A stretch of 64,000 bases of DNA, from the NCBI GenBank assembly GCA_021234155.1, contig JAJEKV010000004.1, positions 18,909,310-18,973,309 on the forward strand. Reading direction: 5' to 3'. Source of the DNA: Isoetes taiwanensis (lineage: Eukaryota; Streptophyta; Lycopodiopsida; Isoetales; Isoetaceae). Below, one piece after another: positions 12,816 through 23,595 of this stretch. Under the pieces are notes generated by a model, which had not been told where the DNA came from, did not search any database, and saw only the letters and a list, made by a program, of their open reading frames with translations. Position 1 is the first letter of the stretch. Every line of letters begins with the position of its first letter. The translations under genes were made by a program, and so were the position numbers.

Positions 12816-13499
12816 TCTCAATTTGCTCTAACAATAGCATTTGTGATCAGTCCCTCTCTAGGTTTTCCTAAAAACTTGCCACGTTGCATAAAATATATAC
12901 AGCTATGTGAGAGCACTGATAGTATGTTGGAGCATATGTATAAGATTTATGAATAATTCCCAGAAGTTGCATCATGTCTGCCTTGTACACTTGGTAAACT
13001 AGTCTGCATCTGGTACTTAGACCAACACAATCATCACTAATTATCAAAGTCACAGCCTTTCTGAACTCTTGATGGTACCATTACAAGCTTCTTTAGCTAT
13101 TAGACCCTCTTCCACCATTTTGCAGTCTGACAAGATCAGTAAAGGCACACCCATGAAAAAAATTTCAACCCATGAAATCCAGCCTCCATGGCTCAACAAT
13201 GCCCCAACTGCACTATGCTGCAAAAATTGAAGCTAAAGAGCCCAGCCATATACGTACTCTTGATGACTCTCTTAAAACTTATGTGACAACTTTTACACTA
13301 CCATGTTATGCTTCATTCTCAATACTCATGAAAATGGTTGTCGATGCCTATGTGCTTGAGTTTTTTAGCAGCTGGCTATAGCTATCCCCCTGGCATATAG
13401 GCTCTTGATCTATTAGATATTTCTATTTATTAAATCTAGCAAATATACCTTTAAGATTCAACAGACATGTATATCATAGTCTTTCTCTCAACACTCTTC

Positions 13500-13698
13500 A
13501 GCATTGCCTTGCATTTGAGCCTATCAGGGCGCGCTATGTTGAGTTGGTGTTGCCTAACCAGCCCCTCCATATGATGTTGCACACGGATTTAGTCGGGATA
13601 GTGGGATCATATCTCTAAGAGGTGATGGATATGCGCACTCAGTTGTGTCCTCGACGCTCTTTGATATGTACGACTGTACAGTTTATCAGCATGCTTAT
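13500..13698 (+). mobile_element. LINE A family ORF2 end and 3' UTR, left half of split copy
   Basis: The + strand translation includes RARYVELVLPNQPLHMML and GSYL-EVMDM, which matches the ORF2 C-terminus of LINE A (RTRYAELVRPGQQLHVTL ... GSYIQEIMDM). It continues into 3' UTR and is cut at CTTAT (13694-13698) by the copia insertion. The remainder resumes at 16248. The copy is 5'-truncated at about 13500. Confidence 0.8.
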
Positions 13699-13923
13699 TG
13701 TTGAATCTTCTATGTTCCACTAATATGCATGCGCATGCATCCTATGATCACTCACATGCATACATGCTCGCTTTGATGACTAGACAAGCTGACGCCATAT
13801 GTTTTGGACCTAAATATATGCCAGAGATAACTTTTAGGTAGTTCACTCTAGAGTCGAAAATGCTAGTGCTTGCTTTGTATACTTTGCTTTCTATCTTCAT
13901 ATAAAGACTATTGGAGTTCTTCA
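13699..13923 (+). repeat. copia 5' LTR
   Basis: About 225 bp, TG...CA ends, with the same internal landmarks as the 3' LTR (ccactaatatgca, gatgactaga, ataacttttagg, tatcttcatataaagact). It differs from the 3' LTR by indels and substitutions (225 versus 249 bp), so the insertion is not recent. Confidence 0.9.
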
Positions 13924-13938
13924 TTGGCATCAGAGCCT
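13924..13938 (+). promoter_or_regulatory. copia primer-binding site (initiator tRNA-Met)
   Basis: TTGGCATCAGAGCC immediately follows the LTR. Plant copia elements usually carry TGGTATCAGAGC here, complementary to the 3' end of initiator tRNA-Met; this copy has one T-to-C change in the core. Confidence 0.85.
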
Positions 13939-14352
13939 CGATATAAGAGGAAAGTGAGTATCCGAGAGTTTTGTGATAGCTCTCAAAATATTGAAAATTT
14001 TAAGCCCAGATTTTACAAACTGAATCAGACTTAAGATGGCTCGTCTTTAAGCCAAGTTTCTTCTAGATCAGAGGAATTCTTTGTCAGTTCTTACAATTCA
14101 TGGAAGGTTCTTGTAGTGTGAGTCAATTGTTCTCAATTTTTTGAAATCTTGCTGTTTCTTTCCCTATTTTTCTTCGTACCTTTTATATTTGGGTCAGTTT
14201 TAACATAAACATAGCTCAGAACTTGAAAATTTCTCTTATTATCTTTCAATTCTGTACATGTACAGCTAGATTCATTGTTTATTTTGAAATCTTGATTCTC
14301 TTGGCATCCAATGGTGATCCCTGGAAGTGTTTTACCCATCATATTTTAGTCA

Positions 14353-14972
14353 TTGATAACTGGTATACTTGGAGAGATGCTTTTGGAATCAATCTCAATC
14401 TTAGAGATCTCGGAGATGCTTTTCTTGAAGACTAGAATCCCCTTAGTGCAGAGGATACAAAGAAAGATTTTCTGGCACATAATTACCTCAAGACTTGTAT
14501 TTCAACTGAGTTTCAAAGGGATATCAGAACCTTCAAAACTTTTACTAAAGCATTTAGTTTCTTGTAAGAAGCTTGTATTCATGAGGAAGTGGGACAACAA
14601 ATTGCTATTCAAGGACAAATGAATAATCTTAGACTTGAGAATTGTGCTATTATGAGAGATTATCTTCAACAACTCAAAGTCTTGAAGGAAAAACGTTATG
14701 GAGCTAGAGGTACACTAGATGATGTTGCTTTAATTATGTATGCACTTAATGGTTTGACAAGGGATTACCAAGTTTTGGTTCGTCATTTTAAACTCAAGGC
14801 TCAGATTAAGATCTCCTTTAATCAGTTACAGCAGAAACTCTTGGCAGTAGAAATAAATAACAATAGACTTCAGCAGCATGATGCAGCACACTATTCAAAG
14901 TCCAGATCTGCTACTACAAATGTTTTCTTTGCATCTAGTCCCCCTATTATTTTAGTCCTTTCACTGAGTTAA
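14353..14972 (+). pseudogene. copia gag remnant
   Basis: Two overlapping frames carry a gag-like sequence. It has an alpha-helical stretch NLRLENCAIMRDYLQQLKVL, then YALNGLTRDYQVLVRHFKL and a Q/N-rich region typical of the UBN2/gag domain of plant copia. A frameshift at about 14590 separates the N-terminal part. A degenerate Cys/His segment near 15000-15050 (FCQYLTKKSFCHLKKDC) may be the old zinc knuckle. Confidence 0.75.
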
Positions 14973-15179
14973 AAACATTTGATCCTTCTTCTCTCCAATG
15001 TTTCTGCCAGTACTTAACCAAAAAATCCTTTTGCCATCTGAAGAAAGATTGTCGGAAACTCAAATGGGACTTGGCTTAGTACATAAAAGGGTAAGAGGCT
15101 AAAATTTATCATAAATATAAGGAGGATGTGCACCTGAATTAACGCCATGTGAACCAGACCAAAAGCTCACTCGTGAAGC

Positions 15180-15837
15180 TGCACAGGAAGATACAGATGC
15201 CACTTTATATCGTTAGTCAGGGGGGTCATTTTTATATCTCACTCATACTCGGCCAGATATAATATATACGGTGGGAGTTTTATCACAATTCTTGCATAAT
15301 CCAAAAAAGTCACACTGGTTTGCTGCTAAAAGAGTCTTGCATTATCTTTAGGGTGCAAAAATAGAAGGGATGTTCTATGAATGAGTCATTGATCCAAAGC
15401 TTCATTTGTTTTCCAATTCAGATATGGAATCTACAGATATTACATCCCGAAAAAGTCTTACAGGGTATGTTTCTTTTTATGGAGGTAATCTTATTATTTG
15501 GAAAAGCCAGAAACAAGAGTCTATAAGTCCAAGTACAACTGAGGCAGAGCTTAAAGCACTTGTTTCTACAGTTCAGGAGTTGATGTGGATTATCCAACTA
15601 TATGAAGATCTAGGAGCGTTAACAAAGCTTGCAGTTATATTTTGTGATAACAGTGGCGCAGTGCCACATGTCAAGGGTTATGAATGGCGTTTGCAGATTA
15701 AACACCTTGACATGCTTACATTATCCTATTGTTCTACCTCAGATCAAGTAATGGATGGCTTCACTAAACAATTTGCTGGTCGCCAGTTTACTCATATGAA
15801 CCAGATTCTGCATATTATTCCCGATTTTGTGACTTAA
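15180..15837 (+). pseudogene. copia RT C-terminus and RNase H remnant
   Basis: The frame reads GSFLYLTHTRPDIIYTVGVL, NPKKSHWFAAKRVLHYL and then RNase H with SLTGYVSFYGGNLIIWKSQK, STTEAELKALV and the FCDNSGA motif, ending IIPDFVT followed by a stop. This order and these motifs are those of the copia pol C-terminus. TAG and TGA stops interrupt it near 15214, 15351 and 15381. The catalytic YVDD part of the RT is deleted. Confidence 0.88.
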
Positions 15838-15955
15838 GGGGAATAATGTGTTGTAGTGTCTAGTATTGCTCCTTGAGCTTGGGGAGATATTGTTTTTTTC
15901 ACCCGTCAGCCATTTCTGTTGTTTTTGTTTTTATTTTACAGACCTGCTAGTCATC

Positions 15956-15998
15956 GAGAGGAAGGAGAGGCAGGGGAGGGGGGAGAGGGGAGCGGGGA
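15956..15998 (+). promoter_or_regulatory. copia polypurine tract
   Basis: A run of almost pure G and A ends directly at the TG of the 3' LTR, the position and composition expected of the plus-strand primer of LTR retrotransposons. Confidence 0.8.
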
Positions 15999-16247
15999 TG
16001 TTGGAATATTCCATATTCCACTAATATGCATACGCATGCATCTTATGATCACTCGCATGCACGTACATGCATGCACACTTTGATGACTAGATAGGCTGAC
16101 GTCATATTGTTGCCGACCTGGATATATGCCAGAGTCACGCATCACTGTAGATAACTTTTAGGCATTTCACTCTAAAGCCAGAAAGGCTGGTGTTTTCTTT
16201 GTACACTTTGTTTTCTATCTTCATATAAAGACTACTGGAGTTCTTCA
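15999..16247 (+). repeat. copia 3' LTR
   Basis: About 249 bp, TG...CA ends, bounded by the polypurine tract on the left and the CTTAT target duplication on the right. It keeps a segment around 16105-16145 that is shorter in the 5' LTR. Confidence 0.9.
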
Positions 16248-16383
16248 CTTATTATTGCTAAGGTTTTTCCCTTGAAAACCCTTCAGAGCGGAGGTTTTTA
16301 ATCCTAGACAGTAATACGTCTATTGTGTTGTTTTTTGTTTGGGTCCCATAGGCCTATTAGTCCCTCATTCAATTCAATTCAAA
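16248..16383 (+). mobile_element. LINE A family 3' terminus, right half of split copy
   Basis: Starts with the second CTTAT duplication (16248-16252). It continues the 3' UTR stem-loop region (ggtttttcccttgaaaac, aatcctagacagtaatac) and the terminal gggtcccataggcc block. It ends in an (ATTCA)n tail at about 16363-16383, where half A of the tandem unit begins. Confidence 0.85.
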
Positions 16384-16775
16384 TCTAACAATAGCATTTG
16401 CGATCAATCCCTCGCTAAGTTCTCCCACAACTTACCAAGTTGCATTGCTAAAAAATGCGCAGCCATGTAAGAGAAGAGAAAGTTGCTAAAGCTGAAGATT
16501 ATGTATAAGTTTCAAAAATGATTCCAACGAAGAACTGTCAGAAGCTACATCAATGTTTTCCTTGCACACTTAGCAAATAACTCTGTGTCTGATACTTAGA
16601 TCAACAGGATCATCATTCATTGTCAAAGCCACAGTCTTTTCAAACTCTTGATGGTCTGCAATACCATCTGAAGTCTTTTTAAAAGTCTTTTTAAAAGTCT
16701 TTTTAATCCCTAGACCAGCTATTAGACCTTCTTCCACCATACAGTCCAGCATTTGGCGAAACAAGTAGGACAAGT

Positions 16776-16801
16776 GGGTGCTTTTTTTTTTACCTACTCA
16801 A
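16776..16801 (+). repeat. Left terminal inverted repeat
   Basis: GGGTGC followed by ten T and ACCTACTCAA; the reverse complement is at 23570-23595. The 10-nt homopolymer so close to the tip is unusual for a TIR. Confidence 0.92.
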
Positions 16802-17093
16802 AAAATCATGTCGTGACATTGGTGCTGGTAAGGTGTTGATACCCGTCATCAAATTTTTTTGACGGCCCTTCATGTTTCGTCAGGCACTTCACCCGCCATA
16901 GCCAGCCTTGAGCGGGAGTCAAGATCCATCAGAATCACTATTTTTGGCCAAGTCATCGATCTTGAAATTTTAGTTTGCAATCTCCAATTCGAATTGGAAT
17001 TTGCCCCCCCCCAATTCAAATCTTTGCACCTTCGTAATTATGTTTGTTTCGGTGTTTCTTGAAACACAATGGCTATGGTTCTTGAGTTGAAAG

Positions 17094-19927
17094 ATGAATT
17101 CCTTTGCTTCGTGTCCAAGCATTGTGCACAATTTGATGCCCTCTTTGGCGGGCATGCAAGAGTTCGTCAACAATTCCAAACGATTTCTAAAGTGCTGTTC
17201 ACAATTTGCAGAAAATTACCTCGAAGAATCACCTACACAAATCGAAGCTGGCACTCACATTTCATCTGAAACAGTGGATTTCACAAGGAATGAAGAAACT
17301 ACATATGAAGTCGAAAATTCAGATCAAGAATTCCATCATGAAGATGAAAGACAAGGTAGTCCTTGTTAAATGCTTATGCTATTAAATTGCTGAATTTTTT
17401 TGTTCTAAATTGCTGAGTGATGTAATGTACTGCTTTCTGTGGAACAGAATTCATTCAATGGTGCTGCTTCAAAGATGGGTGCTGAATTTATGGACTTTGA
17501 ACATGATTTCAACATGTCGAGTATGCAATTTAAATTTGTTACTTGGTTTATAAAAACTAAACTGACATGCTAAAATTACAGGAGAATATGGTGGAATCTC
17601 ATTTGAGGATGCTGAAGTTATGGATGTTGGCAATGCTGTAGAGGTTGGATCTGACTCTCATAATACAGGTACTTGCTATAATAGAGGTATTTGCATTGAT
17701 AAATTTCGTTCTGACTGTAGTTAGAATTGTTTCATCAATGTAGGTGCTATGAACCATGCAGGGCTTGCAAACCAAGAGAAATATGAAGCCTCTTTCAAAA
17801 AAAGACAGGCCGAAATAAGGAGGATTCAAAGAAAGAAGAAAAGAGAAATGGGTGCTGCAACTGGCAACAAAGGTGCAGTTGCAAATGATGCTACTGTTGG
17901 TAAGAAATGTTCATTCAACAGTTGGAAAAAAAGAAAGTTGTCAAAATAATTAGGCAAGCTTGTGAACGAATTGTGTGAGAATGCTACATCTGAAGAAAGA
18001 GTGGAAATTATAGGGGGTGCTAGAAAGTGAATACCTGAACTAGATCTCTCAAACAGCAAAGAATTAAACACAATGAAAACAATCATTAACAATTTGAGGG
18101 AGTCTTTTGCAGCTCATAAGTATTCAAAAACTACAGATGTGTGGAGAGCAAGAAGTGCTGCAATGACTTTTACAGTCAATGGTGAAACTAACAAGTCTGC
18201 TTTTGCCAAGCAAATGAATCTGAATAGGAAGATTGTGTCAGTTGCAGTCAATAGAAGATTGGCTGCAGAGCATGGTAGTGGACCATGGTCCATGTTCAAG
18301 AAGAATACTAGATGTGACAGACTCTCTTATGATGGAGGAAACTAGTAGTTGACTTTTGGAGAGATAACACACGAGTGTCTCCATGCAAGAAACATGTTAT
18401 AAGGATTAGATTGGCTAAAGGATTCAAGATCATACATCCATTATACTTCCTGGGGGAGACTCAGGTTAGTTTGATTGCACATGCTGGATGTTGTTACAAT
18501 TGCTGTAATTCTACTTTCTGGTGTCTGTGATTGCAGGTTTCATCTTACCAGCATTTCAGAAGGGAGTATCCTAAGTTTGAGGTTTTCTTTCTCAGTTTTT
18601 CATGCCTTGAAACCCCCTTATGTTAGGAAAGTAAAGGACAGAGAGACATGCTGTTGTGTCTATCATATGAGAGCAGATTTTATTCGACTTGCAATTAACA
18701 AAGTAAGACATGATGAAAAAATTCATGGTCCAAATTGTAAATGCACGTGTGAAGTTTGTGGTCCTGGACCAACATGCATGGCAAGGTCCAAGAGATGAAA
18801 GTGAAGAATGGTATGCACATGACTGCCTAACTCTCAAGTGTAATAAGTGTGGACCTAGCAAGCTGCCAACATGTCCAAAAGAAGAGAATTTCAAAAATGC
18901 AGGTGGAGTGGAAGACATATGACAAGGTACTAAGATTGTTGTTGTTTTTTTATGCTTCATTATCGTGTAGCTTTATTTTTAATTTCTGTATTTGTTGTAC
19001 ATGTATGAATCTGTAGAAGAACCTGATGACAAAGGAGCTTATAAGCTGGAAAAAAAACCGGTCACTAAACTGGTTTACAAGACCACAAGTGCTGCTGATA
19101 TTTTCTAGAATGCCAGAAAAGTGCTGAAGGAATTCATTCCACACAACTATGAGGGTAGATGGCAGGCCAGGCAATTCAAGGAGTGTTTGGAAACATTTCC
19201 AAAGGATGCAATAGTTTCAGTGATTGATTTTGCTGAAAATTACAGCTTTAAGATTCAACAAGAAATTCAAAGTCTGCATTGGAGGAATGATCAGTGCACA
19301 ATTTTAGTGCATATAACATACAGATATGCCACCAAAAGTGATGACCCTAAATTGGATGAAGATGAGAGAAGAATCATCAAAGAAACTCACTTCTACATTT
19401 CAGATGATAGGGAACATGACACTTTGTTTATGCAACATTGTTTGAACAGTCATGCAGCATTTTTGTCCAGCAAACAAATCAAGTACAACAAACATATTGT
19501 TTGGTCAGATGGATGTTCTAGCCAGTGGAAAGGAAGTAGAACATTAGAAATTATCAAACTAGTGGCATCCCAATAACTTGGAATTGAGAAAGCATACAAA
19601 GATCCTTGGGGGCAAAAGTTTGGTAGGAATGAAGTAGTTGTTACTGGAAAATATTACAAGTTAATTAATGGTAACTTGTATGAATTCCTAGAACATGAGC
19701 CAGAGTGCAGTGTATACAACCATTTGGTTTTGGCTGTTAATTTTGATATGACCAGATTGAGGAACAACCTGTTTGAGCTCCCTGACATTGTGCAAGATCA
19801 TATTATGGACAGCTTGCATCAAAGCACATCCATTTATGCTCAGGAAGTTTTAGAGTCTAAAGGAAATGAGCTGAAAGGAAAGAAGAAATCAAAAGCAAAA
19901 GCAGCAAAAGGCAAAGATGCTTTGTGA
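17094..19927 (+). pseudogene. DDE-like transposase relic with introns
   Basis: Spliced exons can be followed: up to 17355, 17448-17520, 17582-17668, 17744 onward, an intron at about 18465-18536 and another at about 18922-19016, all with GT-AG borders. The N-terminal exons are acidic. Then come helix-turn-helix-like basic text (FAKQMNLNRKIVSVAVNRRL), a Cys-rich block (CKCTCEVCGPGPTC, CNKCGPSKLPTCP), and a catalytic-looking core with VSVIDFAENYSF, HWRNDQCTILVHITYRYA, ISDDREHD and IVWSDGCSSQWKG, ending in a Lys-rich tail. DFAENY and SDGC are candidates for the first two acidic catalytic residues; I could not place the third. At least three frame breaks and stops (for example 17948, 18346, 19576) make it non-functional. 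Confidence 0.7.
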
Positions 19928-20312
19928 TTCAAACTGTAAATTGTAAATTGTAAACAATGTAAATGGTGTGATTCTTTTTAAACATTGTGAATATGTATTC
20001 GAATCATGTGAAACATTAGGAATTGGTAAACATTTGTTGTCATATTGGTATGGATACAAAATATATTACATTGAATGAAACATGAAATATGAAATATGAA
20101 TGAATGAAACATTGAAATATTGGGCAGAACATTGTCATATTGAATGAAACATGTATGGTCATATAGGATCATATTGAAGTTGTCACAATTGATCACATTT
20201 GTATCTCAAATTTGTTGATCAAACTAGTTGTCATAATGAAATATGTAAACATGAATGAAACATGATTGTTTTAGTTTGAAAACATGATGTAGATGCTTTG
20301 AAAAAATCTTAG

Positions 20313-20551
20313 GAACAAATTTAACTTAAGTACCCAAACAAAACTTGTATTCATATCACTTAGAATGTTTGAGCAATCATATTGCTATAATAAGAACAAA
20401 TTTAACTTAAGTACCCAAACAAAACTTGTATTCATATCACTTGGAATGTTTGAGCAATCATATTGCTATAACAGAACAAATTTAACTTAAGTAACCAAAC
20501 AAAACTTGTATTCATATCACTTGGAATGTTTGAGCAATCATATTGCTATCA
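20313..20551. repeat. Three tandem copies of an ~81-bp repeat
   Basis: Copies start at 20313, 20394 and 20474 with gaacaaatttaacttaagta and end with gagcaatcatattgctat. They are nearly identical, differing by a few substitutions. They lie between the two convergent genes of the TIR transposon. Confidence 0.88.
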
Positions 20552-20861
20552 CGGGAAATATACAAAAACATGTCAACACTATGGAACAAAATTGTGTTGC
20601 ATGTATACAAGATCCTCGAAATATTTTAAAAAAAAAACAAGCCCGGTAGATCTTTGATAAGATGTACTTTACATTAAGATGTTACAGACAAAACCTATTT
20701 GAAAAGACCGCTAAATTCCGTCAAAGTCTTGCCTTTTTAAAAGCAAGATAATTTTCCTCGAGTGTACCACTTGGAAGGATTTCTTCTTCAAAATCTGCTC
20801 CATAATCCTCCTTACACCTAGAACTTCATCAATTTGGTTCGGTTAGCCGATTCATCTTCAT

Positions 20862-23303
20862 AGTTAGAGCACCTCTTCAGCATCCTTTTTTTCTACATCT
20901 CCAGCATCTTGATCTTCTATATGCTCCATCCTTGCATCTTCAGCAGAAGCTTTTGCAGCAATCTTAGATACATTTCCTGCAACAAGAATTCAATATTAAC
21001 TACAATTAAATTGAACATGGACTACTATTCAAATTTTCGCTACAGACTTACCATTTTTTTTCGTTGCTCGGGCTTGTTTCTTGTATATTTCTTCTTGTAG
21101 CCAAAATAGGTTTAGCTAAACTACGCCAAGGGTCTTCTTTCTAACACTTGGCTATTAATTTAAAATTAATGTAACTTAAAGAGAAGTTATAATACTAAAA
21201 CTAAATGTGTACCTTTTATGGGAGATATGTGAGCAAATTTAACAGGACTCAGCTTGTCAATATCTATAACTGCTCAAATAGAATTGAAGTTAGCACAAAA
21301 CAAAAACATTAGAAGATACAATGAACAAGAATACTTACTTGAAAAAAGGGACTACATTCTTTCTTTCCTGCTGGCCCTTGTCTTCCTTTTCTTAAATTTT
21401 TCCAAAAGTTTCTCGCTTTAAAATCAATACTTGTAGGTTTATTGTACAAAGTGGTGCTGTTATCAACTTCATCCTTCTGCTTCTTATCTTCAGCACTGTT
21501 AGCTAGTTCAGTTTCTTCTTCATCTTCATAGTTAGAGTCCTCTTGGATATGTTGGAGGTTAAATTCTTTGAATCCCGGTTCAAAATCTTGGAACTTCCTC
21601 TCCACAACAGGAACCACACAAAATTTTAGTTTTTTGGGCATTTTTTTCAAAAGACATAGTATTTATGTCTACATTGGTTTATTTTAACAAATAGGTCATA
21701 TTCTTGAGGAAAACAACGGCCACATGCCTGACATACATCACTCGTTAGACACCCATACCCAACTCCATCCGAGTTTTGGTACTTTCACTATCTTGCTGCA
21801 TGGCTGAAATATGCTTAGCCTTTGCATGCCACTTAAAAGCCATTGATGCCTCATAGGATGCTATTTCATCCTTCAAAGACGTAAATTTCAAAAAGCATGA
21901 ATGTGTTCTTCCCCTTTAGAATCTATTTGCAGAAGTGCTGTCTCCAAAAGCTCTCGCATAACTTCTTCATCATTCTTTAGTTTTGCAATAGCAGCAACTT
22001 CTTCTGGAAAATCACGTTCAAGGTCTTCTCTGGACTTTTGCTTGAACTGTATATTCTCATATATAGCTTTGCAAGCTATATCTGCTCCAGCAACAGCACC
22101 TTCTTTCCTCAATAAAGATTCTTGTTTTGATAATAGCAACTCCTCTGCATCTCTCTTCATTTCAGCAAGCTTACCCAATGATGACGGATTTTCCCACATC
22201 CTCATCATCGACCTTCAAAGGCAAACATGGGATCAAATAGTGCTGCTGCAAGGCAGAAGAACCAAGAACCAAGAAAAATTTTTGAAGGAAAAAAATGACG
22301 AAAATTTGGTAATGAAAATTTGATAAAGGAAATGTGGAAGAAAATGTAGAAATATGGAAAAATGGAAAAGATGTGGAAGATAAAAAGAGGGTGCACCACT
22401 TTATTCAAGAAAATAATATAAAACAATGCTTCAAGATATCTTGCATGGGGGAAGAGGTCTCTGACACCATCTTCCCAGGGCTGCCACTGCCCTTGCTCCA
22501 TGGATTCTAGAGCCAAAGAGGAGGAGAACAAGTCCCCTCAAGATATTTATAATTTTTTGAACAAATCTTGGCCATCCACTTGGCATGATCTTGGCACTCC
22601 TTTCTTACACCTCATCAATCCTTTGTTTTTTGTCTTCATCTTCTCCATAACCAAATTTGTCTTTTTGTTTAACAACTAACAAGACTTAATATGGGCCCTT
22701 GGATTCTAACAACAAGCACAAATGAATCTGGACCCTTGATCTTCACCCCCCCTTTAGACCTTGATAGTGTTCTTCTATGTTGACACCGATTTTGCCAAAA
22801 ATCGGGTCAACACCCAAGTGATCCAAAATAGCATTGCTATTCAAACAGTAGCTGCTGGTCTCCCCCTTAGAAATCTGGCACGCAATGTTCGATAAGCTTC
22901 TCCAGTAAAACTAGCCCAGTTTACTTTGAATTGCCCAGGGTTTGACAAAGCTCGTTGGGTATTATTCCAAGCAAAAGCTCGAGCAAAGGTTACCCTAACC
23001 CCATTGTTGGTAGGCTTGCTTTTCTGATAGATTCTTTCCAGCAGGTCATACAACACAGTGGCGAACCGGGGCCTAACAGATTTTAAGTTTATCTTTCCTT
23101 TCCGAAGTGGGCACCGCCGGTTTATCAAGAAAAAATCACGCGATTGGAAACATCCTTGGCCTTCAAATCCTTTGCCTTCTTCCCTTCAATACACAAACCT
23201 CTGTTTGTGTGAAATTCGTACTCAGTTCTTGCCAAAAGCAAGTAGATAAAGAAAAAAGCATGAGAAATAGAGGGATTTTTACCTCGCCGGACTTGAGCGC
23301 CAT
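20862..23303 (-). pseudogene. Second gene of TIR transposon, multi-exon, unknown function
   Basis: Exon-like blocks on the minus strand: a possible start exon MALKSGE (23303-23283) with a GT donor; a basic block 23128-22841 (contains RFATVLYDLLERIYQKSKP and WNNTQRALSNPGQFKVNW); a charged helical block 22208-21888 (many Glu/Lys, EEVMRELLETALLQID); an acidic block to 21345 ending SPFFQ with GTAAGT; 21270-21212 (DIDKLSPVKFAHISPIK); about 21150-21050; and 20979-20862 ending EEVL. Splice sites around the downstream exons are good. Frameshifts exist (for example near 21888). I recognise no domain. The gene is convergent with the transposase and inside the TIRs, so it is either an accessory transposition protein or captured cargo. 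The joining of the first two blocks to the rest is uncertain. Confidence 0.4.
22776..22815. repeat. Palindrome inside TIR transposon
   Basis: The sequence gttgac-ccgatttt, three-base loop, then aaaatcgg-gtcaac forms an almost perfect hairpin with arms of about 16 bases. No coding sequence covers it convincingly. Confidence 0.7.
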
Positions 23304-23569
23304 ATCTAGATGCTGGAATTCGTAAGAGTAGTAGAATAAACCGAACTTCCCAATTACACTTTCAATCAAGCTTCAAAATCGAAATGATCAGGAATCGAGA
23401 ATCCCTAGCACCCTACACCTAATCAATTACTGCTGAAAAGTTTTTATGCGCATGCGGACACCCCGCAAAAAATGATGAAGGGCGCCCTTAAAAATGATGA
23501 AGGACGCCCTTCACGTCACGAAAGCAAATCTTGAAAATAGGTGTTGAGCTCTTTGGGCGTTCTGCGAAA

Positions 23570-23595
23570 TTGAGTAGGTAAAAAAAAAAGCACCC
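23570..23595 (-). repeat. Right terminal inverted repeat
   Basis: Exact reverse complement of 16776-16801. Just inside it (about 23470-23520) a sub-terminal segment has two copies of aaaatgatgaagg-cgccctt; a related ccttcatg stretch lies inside the left end at about 16866. Confidence 0.92.

Larger units (their letters stand above)
13699..16247 (+). mobile_element. Ty1/copia LTR retrotransposon, internally deleted, TSD CTTAT
   Basis: Both ends are defined. The 5' LTR runs 13699-13923 and the 3' LTR 15999-16247; each begins TGTTG and ends TTCTTCA. The 5-bp target duplication CTTAT flanks the element (13694-13698 and 16248-16252). A tRNA-Met-type primer site follows the 5' LTR and a purine tract precedes the 3' LTR. 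At 2549 bp it is about half the size of an autonomous copia element: gag and the RT end/RNase H remain, while protease, integrase and most of the RT are gone. It can only have moved with help, or was deleted after insertion. Confidence 0.93.
16776..23595. mobile_element. 6.8-kb TIR DNA transposon, TSD AAGT, Sola-like candidate
   Basis: Left end 16776 and right end 23595 carry a perfect 26-bp terminal inverted repeat: GGGTGC, ten T, ACCTACTCAA. The 4-bp AAGT is repeated outside both ends (16772-16775, 23596-23599). Outside it, the two halves of the tandem unit join smoothly, giving the empty-site sequence, which also exists at about 13127 and 24318 (with A for T in one position). Inside are a DDE-like transposase relic on + (17094-19927) and a second spliced gene on - (20862-23303). 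A 4-bp TSD, G-rich ends and a DDD-type transposase fit the Sola superfamily described by Bao and colleagues, but that assignment is inference from memory. Confidence 0.85.

Noticed and set aside
13694-16252. Two unrelated LINE ends on either side of the copia element
   Set aside because: The CTTAT duplication and continuous match to the LINE A 3' UTR across the junction show one LINE split by the copia insertion.
20313-20551. CRISPR-like array
   Set aside because: Three adjacent ~81-bp direct copies without unique spacers, in plant DNA; an ordinary tandem repeat.
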